Shown: piece by piece, positions 15,168 to 22,355 of the stretch | Position numbering within the stretch: the stretch's first letter is position 1 | How the letters are laid out: each line of letters begins with the position of its first letter | Source: JBDHAC01 sp039588215 | Lineage (GTDB): Bacteria > Gemmatimonadota > Gemmatimonadetes > Palauibacterales > Palauibacteraceae | DNA: 24,065 nucleotides | Reading direction: 5' to 3' | Assembly: GCA_039588215.1 (NCBI GenBank) | Contig: JBDHAD010000056.1 | Location: forward strand, 1-24,065 | The notes under the pieces: generated by a model | Databases searched by the model: none | Told to the model about the DNA's origin: nothing | The model's input: only the letters and a program-made list of their open reading frames with translations | Position numbers and translations under genes: made by a program

Positions 15168-15671
15168 CTACCATTGGGATTGCGCGCCATCGACGATCTT
15201 CTGGATCAGGTTCTCGAGCGCGACCTCCGTGCCCGTGTCTTCGGTCTCGCTGTTTGGATCGTACTCACCGACACCGGTCAGGCCCGCGTTTGTCCAGATG
15301 ATCTCGTCTCGGGTCGCGTCGTAGATCTCGACGCGCGCGGCGATGGTCACGCGGCGTTGGAACACATCGGCGCCCACACCCTCACGGGCGTCGAAGTTGA
15401 CGGCGTCGTCGGAGTATCGTTGAATCGACGCCCGGATGATCGCATCCGCGTCCCCTTCAGCCGCCAGGCGGAGTCCCAGGCGGTCGCGAGCCGCATCCAG
15501 CAACTCCTGGGTGAGGATCTCGGACAGACCAAAACGCGTCGTCTGGTTCGTGATGGGCTCGACGTATGCCGTACTGATGTGGCCCGGCAGACCGCCGCCA
15601 CCGGAGAAACTGTAGCACGCGGTCGCGAGCGCCAGCGGCGCGATCCGGCTAAGGTGGCGAATCCAGTACAT
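15168..15671 (-). CDS. lptE: Probable LPS-assembly lipoprotein LptE
   Basis: 167-residue lipoprotein. The signal peptide ends in the lipobox LATAC, so the mature protein starts at Cys19 (CYSFSGGGGLPGHISTAYVEP). The CYSFSG..LP..I.T..VEPITNQT pattern, followed by L-T-E-L-D-A-RDRL, is typical of LptE-like proteins outside the Proteobacteria, the outer-membrane partner of LptD in LPS insertion. The ATG at 15671 has AGAGG close upstream. The start lies 23 bases inside the preceding lipoprotein gene, which suggests coupled translation. No lptD is in view. Lipoprotein status is firm; the LptE name is likely by pattern and neighbours. Confidence 0.82.
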   Translation of the reverse strand: MYWIRHLSRIAPLALATACYSFSGGGGLPGHISTAYVEPITNQTTRFGLSEILTQELLDAARDRLGLRLAAEGDADAIIRASIQRYSDDAVNFDAREGVGADVFQRRVTIAARVEIYDATRDEIIWTNAGLTGVGEYDPNSETEDTGTEVALENLIQKIVDGAQSQW

Positions 15672-16326
15672 AGTCCTCTGCGGGCCAGCGGGTGTCCCGC
15701 ACCCGCACCTCAACAAGCTCCCATCGAACCCGGTTTGGCGTGAGATCGTCTCGGTACCTCGCGTCGCTGGGCCAAGCAGGGTCTGGTCCCCACTCGATCT
15801 CGATGCGTCGCTCCAGCCGGTTGCCGCGCCGCTCTTCGAGTCGCACGAGCCGCCCCTCACGGAAGAAAAAGTACCGCGTCCCCCCGTCAGGTGCGGGGTA
15901 TTCGAGGACCTCGGCCCCATCACTCTCGAAACCCGCCGTCGGTAGGGTGTTCCCGGGACGGAAGATCCCGGCCATGGCATACAGAAAGACCGGCGCCGGG
16001 AGTTCCACGTCCTCGATCTGTCCCAGCGTCTCCAGGCGATCGTCCACGAGCACCGCAATCATCGACCCCTCACCGGTCGTGAACAAGTCGAGCCGGAAGC
16101 TGTCGGGCGGGTTGACTCGGCTGACGCCGTCCCCCATGAGGTTTCCGCGCTTGTCCGCGTACTCCCACTCGAACCGCACCCAAGATGGACGCTCCGCACC
16201 GCTGCTCTCCCGAGCTCGCGCAGCGACGGCAGCCGGGTCGGCGAGCGGTGAACCGCGCTGAAGCGACGCGGCGCAGCCACCGACCGCCCAGCTGACTACC
16301 AGCGCTACCGCGACCTTGAATCCCAT
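15649..16326 (-). CDS. LolB/DUF4292-like outer-membrane lipoprotein
   Basis: 225 residues from the ATG at 16326. The signal peptide is MGFKVAVALVVSWAVGGC with a GGC lipobox, so Cys18 is probably lipidated. The mature part is rich in beta-strand patterns: WVRFEWEYADKRGNLMGDGVSRV, SFRLDLFTTGEGSMIAVLVDD, then a DGGTRYFFFREGRLVRLEERR stretch. This resembles the half-barrel fold of LolB, LolA and DUF4292 proteins, but the match is by style rather than a certain motif. Its 3' end overlaps lptE by 23 bases. A role in lipoprotein or LPS delivery to the outer membrane is inferred from fold and neighbours. The upstream extension of the frame lies over the gap before the thioesterase and lacks a signal peptide. 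Confidence 0.8.
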   Translation of the reverse strand: MGFKVAVALVVSWAVGGCAASLQRGSPLADPAAVAARARESSGAERPSWVRFEWEYADKRGNLMGDGVSRVNPPDSFRLDLFTTGEGSMIAVLVDDRLETLGQIEDVELPAPVFLYAMAGIFRPGNTLPTAGFESDGAEVLEYPAPDGGTRYFFFREGRLVRLEERRGNRLERRIEIEWGPDPAWPSDARYRDDLTPNRVRWELVEVRVRDTRWPAEDYVLDSPP

Positions 16327-16366
16327 GCGCACACAGACCGAAACTACACGCCGTCGAGAAAGCGGG

Positions 16367-16795
16367 TCAAGAAAGGCCTTTTTCGGCGTGGGATTCGCGT
16401 AGCGATTCAAGAAGCTCGCGCACGTCGGGTGGGAGCCGAGTCGGACGGCCCGTTGTGTCCGTCGAGACCAGCTCGATGACCGCGGTGGCGAGCACCTCTC
16501 CATCCTCACCGTTCAGGATCCGATACGAGAAAGCGACCTTGCGGCTGCGGACCTCCCCCACGCGTGTCTCTACGAGCACCAGCGCGTCGTATCCCACCGG
16601 GCGGCGGTACTCCACCTCGACTCGTGCGACCGGAAGCCGCACCCCGCGCTCCTCCAGCCGGGCGTAGGATGCACCGGCCTCGCGCATGAGCGCCGAGCGG
16701 CCCGATTCGCACCACACCAGGTAGTGGGCGTGGTGCGCACGCCCCATTTGATCCGTTTCCGCGTATCTGACGCGAAGCTCGAGGGTGTGGCTCAC
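16367..16795 (-). CDS. ybgC: Acyl-CoA thioesterase, YbgC/4HBT hotdog family
   Basis: 142-residue single-hotdog thioesterase that hydrolyses acyl-CoA (or acyl-ACP) thioesters in the cytosol. The start is a GTG at 16795 with a strong GGGAGG five to six bases upstream. The active-site region is RYAETDQMGRAHHAHYLVWCE (about 10-30), with catalytic Asp15, as in YbgC (DTDxxG...H..Y...E). In many Gram-negatives ybgC lies by tol-pal; here it heads the lipoprotein run and is divergent from lpxH. The exact substrate is unknown. Confidence 0.92.
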   Translation of the reverse strand: MSHTLELRVRYAETDQMGRAHHAHYLVWCESGRSALMREAGASYARLEERGVRLPVARVEVEYRRPVGYDALVLVETRVGEVRSRKVAFSYRILNGEDGEVLATAVIELVSTDTTGRPTRLPPDVRELLESLRESHAEKGLS

Positions 16796-16881
16796 GCGAC
16801 CTCCCGAATGCGAGCGAGTCGCGAGGGTATCCGCCGTTCCCGCCGGTGTCAAACGCTCCGAGCCAGGGTATCTTGGCCGCC

Positions 16882-17637
16882 ATGGCCACTCGACCGACCT
16901 CCAGACCGACGCTGATCGTGTCGGATGCGCACCTGGGCGCCGTGCCGGCTCCGAACGAGCGGGCATTTGGCGCGCTCCTCGAGCGCGTGCCGTCGATGGC
17001 CGCGGAACTGCTGATCAACGGCGATCTGTTCGATTTCTGGTTCGAATACCGCACCGTGATCCTGAGACGCCACTTCCATACGCTTCGACGCCTCACCGAC
17101 GTGGTAGGCGCGGGTGTGCGTGTTCGGCTGTTGGGCGGCAACCATGACGGGTGGGGTGGAGATTTCCTGCGGGAGGAGATCGGATTGGAGCTTCTGGACG
17201 GGCCCATCGTGACCGAAGTCGGGGGGCGAACGGCGTACGTGGCTCACGGCGACGGCCTCGGCGGGGGGGATCTGGGGTACCGGGTCCTGAAGCGTCTGAC
17301 GCGCAGCGGTCCCGGTAGGTCGCTTTTTCGTCTCGTCCACCCGGACCTGGGGACTCGCGTCGCGCTGCGCGCGAGTGCCACATCGCAGAAGCACCTGGCG
17401 GGGCCGGGTGGGGAGGACGCGCGGGCCGACCACCTGTCGGCCCACGCGGAACGGATACTCCGTGCGGATGGGTCGCTGCAGTTGGTGGTATTCGGGCACG
17501 CGCACCGGCCGGAGCTGCGGGAAGTCGAGCCGGGCCGCTTCTACCTGAACGCGGGTGACTGGATCCACCACCTGACGTATGCCCTTGTCGACCCGAACTC
17601 CATTCAGCTCTTGACCTGGGACGGCGATCCGGACTAA
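16882..17637 (+). CDS. lpxH: UDP-2,3-diacylglucosamine diphosphatase (LpxH)
   Basis: Calcineurin-like metallophosphoesterase of lipid A synthesis; it splits UDP-2,3-diacylglucosamine to lipid X and UMP at the inner face of the cytoplasmic membrane. 251 residues from the ATG at 16882. Metal ligands are all present: SDAHLG (14-19; D15, H17), NGDLFDFW (46-53; D48), GGNHDG (85-90), AHGD (121-124) and FGHAHRPE (204-211). LNAGDWIHHLTY resembles the LpxH family C-terminus. An in-frame GTG at 16846 is a possible alternative start. It is divergent from the thioesterase gene, with an 86-base gap that should hold both promoters. LpxH is the best fit by context; a general phosphoesterase of the same fold cannot be fully excluded. 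Confidence 0.88.
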   Translation: MATRPTSRPTLIVSDAHLGAVPAPNERAFGALLERVPSMAAELLINGDLFDFWFEYRTVILRRHFHTLRRLTDVVGAGVRVRLLGGNHDGWGGDFLREEIGLELLDGPIVTEVGGRTAYVAHGDGLGGGDLGYRVLKRLTRSGPGRSLFRLVHPDLGTRVALRASATSQKHLAGPGGEDARADHLSAHAERILRADGSLQLVVFGHAHRPELREVEPGRFYLNAGDWIHHLTYALVDPNSIQLLTWDGDPD

Positions 17638-17683
17638 GGGTGGGCCGCGGGTAGCGACGGCTGCGTACGAGACGGCGCAGTCT

Positions 17684-18565
17684 TCAGCGGGTCGTCGGCT
17701 CTCCGAGGTCGACGGGCTCCAGGTGATCCAGCGGTTTGCCGAGAAAGAGCTTCGCGAGCGCCAGGAAACGCTCCGCGTCATCCGTCACGAAGTATTCCTG
17801 TACTTCGGGCTCTGGACGCGTCGTGCGGAGGTCCTCGTGCTCCAGACTGTCCTCGAGTGCCGCCGCGGTGGCCTCCGCCGAATCGACAAGCGTGATATCG
17901 GCTCCGACGACCCGTGCGATCAGTGGCTTGAGCAGGGGATAGTGCGTGCACCCGAGCACGAGCGCGTCGATCCCCGTCCGCAGCAGAGGCCGCAGGTAGC
18001 GTTCCGCGGTCAAGCGCGCGACCTCGCCCTCTACCCAGCCCTCCTCCGCCAACGCCACGAACAGCGGGCATGCGGTGGAGTGGACGATCGCGCTCGGGCT
18101 CTCCGCATGGATCGCCCGTTCGTACGTGCCGCTCTCGATCGTGCCCTGCGTTCCGATCACGCCGATGGTTCCCCCCCGGGAGCGGCGTACGGCCGCGCGC
18201 GCCCCGGGCTCGACGACGCCGATGACGGGAATCTCGAGTGCCTCCGCGATCATAGAGCACGCGTGCGCTGTCGCGGTGTTGCACGCGATCACGAGTGCCT
18301 TCACGTCTCGGTGCAGCAGAAACGCGGTCGCCTCGGCCGCATAACGCCGCACCGTATCCGGTGACTTGGGGCCATACGGGACCCGCGCCGTGTCGCCCAA
18401 ATAGATGGTGGACTCGGTCGGCAGGCGCTCGTGGATGGCCCGCAGGACCGTGAGCCCACCGATCCCGGAATCGAACACTCCGATCGGTGCGTCGGAATCC
18501 GTAGACCCCGTGGCAGCGAAGCGGAGCGCGGTGCTCTCATCCCGCGATGGCCTGTGGAGTGTCAG
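17684..18565 (-). CDS. murI: Glutamate racemase, apparent CTG start
   Basis: Interconverts L- and D-glutamate for peptidoglycan. Both catalytic cysteines are seen: IACNTATA (Cys95) and LGCTHYPLL (Cys206), numbering from the proposed start. The N-terminal PIGVFDSGIGGLTVL (27-41), YLGDTARVPYG and VIGVVEPGA complete the family set. No ATG, GTG or TTG exists in frame between the end of the upstream gene and the first beta strand. A CTG at 18565 overlaps the upstream TGA stop (CTGA, 4 bases) and has GAGG five bases upstream, so it is proposed as the start, giving 293 residues. A GTG within the motif (18478) would destroy the first strand and has no ribosome-binding site. Confidence 0.92.
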   Translation of the reverse strand: MTLHRPSRDESTALRFAATGSTDSDAPIGVFDSGIGGLTVLRAIHERLPTESTIYLGDTARVPYGPKSPDTVRRYAAEATAFLLHRDVKALVIACNTATAHACSMIAEALEIPVIGVVEPGARAAVRRSRGGTIGVIGTQGTIESGTYERAIHAESPSAIVHSTACPLFVALAEEGWVEGEVARLTAERYLRPLLRTGIDALVLGCTHYPLLKPLIARVVGADITLVDSAEATAAALEDSLEHEDLRTTRPEPEVQEYFVTDDAERFLALAKLFLGKPLDHLEPVDLGEPTTR

Positions 18566-19044
18566 GGGATCCTCAACGGGATGCGGTAGGTGATCTCGAT
18601 CCCCTGAGAGCCATCCTCCGGAACCGTGACCTCGGGCTCGAAGTCCCAGAAATGCGCCGAGACCCACGCATCGAGACCGCTGAGAAAAGCGATGAAGGCG
18701 GACAAAACGATCCAGTTCTCGCGTTCCCCCGTGCGGCTATCCACGAGGCTCTGGTTGGGTGGGTTCGCCTTCCGGGCGGCGCTGAGCTTCGCGTGGGACT
18801 TGAACACCATGAACAGGCTGGCTGTTTCGGCCGCGAAATAGACGCCGCCACGGGCGGGTCGGTGGACCGCGGTCTGACCCCAACCCGGGAGCACCAGCGA
18901 GCGAAAAAGCGCGCCTACCGGACTGACGGGCGGGAGGGTGTCGGCGACGATCCCGGTAGTATCGGGCGCCACAGGGGGCTGCTCGGGGGTTTGGGCCCTC
19001 GCGGCGCCGGGCAACAGTGTGGCGAAAAGGAGGGCGCCGCCCAC
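18562..19044 (-). CDS. DUF5683-like secreted or membrane protein
   Basis: 160 residues from a GTG at 19044. An N-terminal signal peptide is visible (GGALLFATLLPGAARAQ, cleavage probably after ARA). The mature part has a short Pro-rich stretch, then LFRSLVLPGWGQTAVHRPARGGVYFAAETASLFMVF, the P-G-x-GQ pattern followed by a helix that is typical of DUF5683 proteins of the FCB group. A further hydrophobic segment follows (IVLSAFIAFLSGLDAWVSAHFWDF), then a beta-rich tail. Function is unknown for the family. The stop overlaps the murI CTG start. Confidence 0.8.
   Translation of the reverse strand: MGGALLFATLLPGAARAQTPEQPPVAPDTTGIVADTLPPVSPVGALFRSLVLPGWGQTAVHRPARGGVYFAAETASLFMVFKSHAKLSAARKANPPNQSLVDSRTGERENWIVLSAFIAFLSGLDAWVSAHFWDFEPEVTVPEDGSQGIEITYRIPLRIP
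18571..18574 (-). promoter_or_regulatory. Shine-Dalgarno GAGG for the CTG-started murI
   Basis: GAGG on the minus strand, within the last codons of the DUF5683-like gene, five bases before the CTG that overlaps its stop codon. It supports coupled translation of murI from CTG. Confidence 0.55.
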
Positions 19045-19107
19045 CAGTCGCCATCCGCTCCCATATCCTCCCGCTCACGGTCGCAGTCCGTACCCCGAGA
19101 GGTCCAC

Positions 19108-19497
19108 TCAATCGGAGCGTAGGGCTATGACCTCGACCTCCACGCGCGCATCGCGGGGTAGACGCCCTGCCTCGACTGTCGAGCGTGACGGATACGGCGG
19201 GTCGAAGTACTGGGCGTAGATCTCGTTCACCGCCCCGAACTCGCCCATGTCGGCCAGGAAGACGGTTGTCTTGACAATGTCCGCTGTCGTGAGCCCGGCC
19301 GCACTCAGGACGGCCTGAAGATTCTGGAACACGCGGTGAGTCTGCACCGCCACGTCATCGCTAACGAGCTGGCCGCTCTCGGGGTCGAGCCCGATCTGAC
19401 CGGCCGAGAAGAACAAATCACCCGCCCAGCTTCCCTGCGAGTACGGTCCGATGGCTGCGGGGGCCTCAGTGGTCGCAACGGTCTGTTCCTGAATCAC
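19108..19497 (-). CDS. ridA: RidA family reactive intermediate deaminase
   Basis: 129-residue YjgF/YER057c/UK114 protein that hydrolyses reactive 2-aminoacrylate and related enamines/imines released by PLP enzymes; normally a cytosolic trimer. Family residues: GPYSQ (17-21), FFSAGQIGLDPESG (29-42), the catalytic Arg105 in PSRSTVE, and the closing RDARVEVEVIA (116-126). It starts at a GTG at 19497; its AGGAG ribosome-binding site is made from the last codons of the upstream rfaE1 gene, only 5 bases away, so the pair is cotranscribed. Confidence 0.95.
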   Translation of the reverse strand: MIQEQTVATTEAPAAIGPYSQGSWAGDLFFSAGQIGLDPESGQLVSDDVAVQTHRVFQNLQAVLSAAGLTTADIVKTTVFLADMGEFGAVNEIYAQYFDPPYPSRSTVEAGRLPRDARVEVEVIALRSD

Positions 19498-19502
19498 GCT
19501 CG

Positions 19503-20501
19503 CTACTCCTGTTTCGTTTCCATACCTGCTCTGATCTCCTGTCGGCCGATCGGACGCGCTCCGAGACGCGCGACGGACAAGCCGGCGGCGAAGTTGGCCA
19601 GCAGGGCCGCTTCGGAGGGTGTCGCACCGGCGGCGAACGCTACCGCGAGCGCCGCGGTCACCGTGTCACCGGCCCCCGAGACATCGTACACCTCGCGAGC
19701 GCGCGAGGGAATCCGCTCGACCGCTCTCGACCCCTCCTCTAACAGGCACATCCCTCGCTCGCCCAGTGTCATGAGGAGGTGCCGGCAACCAACCCGCGTG
19801 GCGACCGCGCGGAGCTCGTCCGGCGTCTCTGGAGGGCCTTCCCGGCCGATCGCGGCTGCGACTTCAGTGCCATTCGGCTTGAACAAATCGCAACCGGGAT
19901 ACATGAAGAAGTTCCGCAGCTTTGGGTCGACGATCGAGACGATGTCTCTGGTCCGAGCTTCGGCCAGGAGTGGAGCCGCGATGTCGACCAGCAAAGATCC
20001 CTTGTCGTAATCTTGGAGCACAAGGACATCCACTTCTGCCAAACGAGCCCCGGCCCTCTCGAGGAGCGCGGAGGCAATACCCTCGTCTACGGCATGGGTA
20101 GACTCTCGGTCGATCCGCAGAATCTGTTGGTGTCTAGCGAGGACGCGGAGCTTCACCGTGGTGGGCCTGGAGGGATCGACCACGAGCCCATCGCTCGGAA
20201 TGTCCCGCCGCTCCATGAGTCGTCGCACGTGCGTCCCCGCCGCGTCGTCTCCGATCACGCCTACGAGACGACAGGAGGCGCCCAGGGCTCGCACACCTGC
20301 GGCCACGTTCGCGGCACCACCCAGCGCTCGGCGGTGCGCCGCCGCGTGCAACACGGGCACCGGCGCCTCGGGTGAGATACGGCTGACCTCGCCGGACAGA
20401 TAACGATCCAACATGATATCGCCAACGACCAACACACGTAGCCTGGCGGTGTCATCGAGGACACGCTCCAGCAAGGCCGGGGCAAGTGTTGGAGGGACCA
20501 T
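19503..20501 (-). CDS. rfaE1: D-glycero-beta-D-manno-heptose-7-phosphate kinase (RfaE1 type)
   Basis: PfkB/ribokinase-family sugar kinase that phosphorylates heptose 7-phosphate at C1 in ADP-heptose synthesis for LPS. 332 residues, matching the N-terminal kinase domain of HldE. VVGDIMLDRYLSGEVSRISPEAPVPV (25-50) is the specific signature; GGAAN (61-65) contacts the sugar, DPKLRNFFMYPGCDLFKPN (192-210) is conserved, and GAGDT (276-280) carries the catalytic Asp279. The transferase domain is absent here and is encoded by rfaE2 far away. The ATG at 20501 is divergent from mlaE. It heads the rfaE1-ridA-DUF5683-murI run. Confidence 0.95.
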   Translation of the reverse strand: MVPPTLAPALLERVLDDTARLRVLVVGDIMLDRYLSGEVSRISPEAPVPVLHAAAHRRALGGAANVAAGVRALGASCRLVGVIGDDAAGTHVRRLMERRDIPSDGLVVDPSRPTTVKLRVLARHQQILRIDRESTHAVDEGIASALLERAGARLAEVDVLVLQDYDKGSLLVDIAAPLLAEARTRDIVSIVDPKLRNFFMYPGCDLFKPNGTEVAAAIGREGPPETPDELRAVATRVGCRHLLMTLGERGMCLLEEGSRAVERIPSRAREVYDVSGAGDTVTAALAVAFAAGATPSEAALLANFAAGLSVARLGARPIGRQEIRAGMETKQE

Positions 20502-20656
20502 GCGGTTATCTTGCGTTCTGTCGGTGGGTGCCGGTAGCCTCCGCCACGTCCGGGCACGAGGGATGGGTCCGGCGCTGCGCGCGGCCCACGGTCCGCCGGC
20601 CGGAACCGGGCGCGAAGAATACGATCAACTTCCGACGAGTGTCAAAAGACGAGGCC

Positions 20657-21487
20657 ATGGGCCAACCCTCCGCCAGCCGCTCCGCGGCGCGACTAGCTCG
20701 CGATTCCGTCTTCCACGTGGCTCTTGCCGTGCAGGAGTACTTTACCCTTCTGGGCCGGGTGATCCGAACGGCGTTTACGAAGCCTGCCTACGTTCGGGAC
20801 TTCCTCCAACAACTCGACACCATCGGCGTCGGGTCGTTGTTTATCGTGGTCCTCACGGGTTTGTTCACGGGGATGGTGCTAGCCCTTCAATCCGCCGTGG
20901 AGATGAAGCAGTTCGGCGCGACCATCTACATCGGTCGTCTCGTCGGGGCGAGTGCGGTCCGCGAGTTGGGGCCCGTGCTGACGGCGCTCATGGTTACGGG
21001 GCGCGCGGGAGCCGGCATGGCAGCCGCGATCGGGGCCATGAAGGTCACGGAGCAGGTGGATGCGTTGCGCACCATGGGCGTCGACCCGGTGCGCAAGCTC
21101 GTGACACCGCGCGTGCTCGCCGCCGTCCTCATGCTGCCGATCCTCACGATCATCACCGATCTGATCGCGATCCTGGGTGGACTGCTGATCGCGATCGTGA
21201 AGCTGGATCTCACGGCCGGTTTGTACATGCGATCGGTCTACCTAAGCCTGGCGGACACGGGGTTCGTCCTGCGGTACATCCCGATCGACTTGATCCAGGG
21301 CCTGGTCAAGCCGATCGCCTTCGGTGGGATCATGGCGCTGACGAGCTGCTATTACGGATTGCGGACAGCGGGGGGCACCGAGGGCGTGGGGCGGTCCACG
21401 ACGCAGGCGGTGGTAACTTCCTCCATCTTGATTCTCGCCTCGGATTATTTCTTGACGCAGATCCTGATCGCGCTGTTGGTGGAATGA
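20657..21487 (+). CDS. mlaE: MlaE family phospholipid ABC transporter permease
   Basis: 276-residue inner-membrane permease of the Mla (MCE-linked) system that moves phospholipids between the membranes. The family core reads GLFTGMVLALQSAVEMKQFGA (about 68-88), then RELGPVLTALMVTGRAGAGMAAAIGAMKVTEQVDALRTMGVDP, the classic MlaE stretch. About five or six hydrophobic helices are seen. The ATG at 20657 has AAGACGAGG immediately upstream; a GTG at 20639 is an alternative. It is first of three plus-strand genes and overlaps mlaF by 4 bases. The 155-base gap to the divergent rfaE1 should hold its promoter; no convincing -35/-10 pair was identified. Confidence 0.95.
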   Translation: MGQPSASRSAARLARDSVFHVALAVQEYFTLLGRVIRTAFTKPAYVRDFLQQLDTIGVGSLFIVVLTGLFTGMVLALQSAVEMKQFGATIYIGRLVGASAVRELGPVLTALMVTGRAGAGMAAAIGAMKVTEQVDALRTMGVDPVRKLVTPRVLAAVLMLPILTIITDLIAILGGLLIAIVKLDLTAGLYMRSVYLSLADTGFVLRYIPIDLIQGLVKPIAFGGIMALTSCYYGLRTAGGTEGVGRSTTQAVVTSSILILASDYFLTQILIALLVE

Positions 21488-22329
21488 AGCACCCACGATC
21501 GACACCGGACTCCGCGGACGGGCTGGATCGGCTCGTCGATGAAGTACGGGCCGAGGTGCAGAAAGAGCTCGCCTCCGAGCCCGCGAACGTTGGGGCCGAC
21601 GTTCATACCGTGGAGCTTCGAGATGTGTGGCTCGCTTACGGAGACAATCAGGTGCTGCGTGGGATCAGCTTCGGCGTCGCACGAGGAGAGACACTCTGCA
21701 TCCTGGGCGGATCCGGCGTTGGAAAGTCGACTATTCTGAGGCTGATCCTCAGGCTGCTCCTTCCCGACAAGGGCGAAGTCCTCGTTGGCGGACGGGATAT
21801 TTGTTCAGTCTCTTACGAGGACGTGCTGGAGCTCCGCGAGAACATGGGAATGGTCTTCCAGGCTTCGGCGTTGTTCGATTCACTGACCGTGTTCGACAAC
21901 GTGGCGTTTCCCCTGTACGAGCACACGAGCATGAGCGATGAGGAGGTCCAGGAGCGCGTGCTGGAGGTGCTCAGCTTTGTCGACTTGGATCCTCGGGAGG
22001 TGCTCGAGCTGCTCCCGGCGGAGCTGAGCGGTGGGATGCGGAAGCGGGTTGGCGTCGCGCGAGCCATAGCACACGAGCCGCCGATCATCCTGTTCGATGA
22101 ACCCACGAGCGGGCTGGATCCCGTCACCACGCGCACCGTGGATGAGCTGATTCTCAAGCTTCGTCACGAGCTCGGGGTTTGCTCCGTGGTTGTGACGCAC
22201 GACATTCGTTCTGCGGTCCGGATCGCGACCGAGGCCGCCCTCCTATTGGACGGAGAGATCATCTTCAAAGGAGCGCCGGAAGAAATGTTCGCGTCCGATG
22301 ATGCGTATGTACGCGCCTTTCTGGACTGA
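21484..22329 (+). CDS. mlaF: MlaF family phospholipid ABC transporter ATPase
   Basis: 281-residue ABC ATPase that powers the MlaE permease from the cytosolic side. Walker A GGSGVGKS (75-82), Q-loop Gln126 (MVFQASALFDSLTVFDNVAFPL, typical of MlaF), signature LSGGMRKRVGVARA (181-194), Walker B IILFDEPTSGLDP (201-213) and the H-loop VVTHD. About 40 residues precede the ABC domain and include an acidic, possibly helical segment (LDRLVDEVRAEVQKELASE), longer than in E. coli MlaF. The ATG overlaps the mlaE stop (ATGA), showing coupled translation. A much longer open frame reaching back to 20413 is only overlap with mlaE. Confidence 0.95.
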   Translation: MKHPRSTPDSADGLDRLVDEVRAEVQKELASEPANVGADVHTVELRDVWLAYGDNQVLRGISFGVARGETLCILGGSGVGKSTILRLILRLLLPDKGEVLVGGRDICSVSYEDVLELRENMGMVFQASALFDSLTVFDNVAFPLYEHTSMSDEEVQERVLEVLSFVDLDPREVLELLPAELSGGMRKRVGVARAIAHEPPIILFDEPTSGLDPVTTRTVDELILKLRHELGVCSVVVTHDIRSAVRIATEAALLLDGEIIFKGAPEEMFASDDAYVRAFLD

Positions 22330-22355
22330 GCCGCGGTGGACCGCGTAGGCAGACG

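Noticed and set aside
16849..17781. 310-residue minus-strand frame opposite lpxH
   Set aside because: LpxH on the plus strand has all metal-binding motifs in order; the opposite frame shows no family motif.
20413..21483. Long upstream extension of mlaF (638-residue frame)
   Set aside because: The added part is mlaE in another frame. The mlaF ATG overlaps the mlaE stop in the usual ATGA way.
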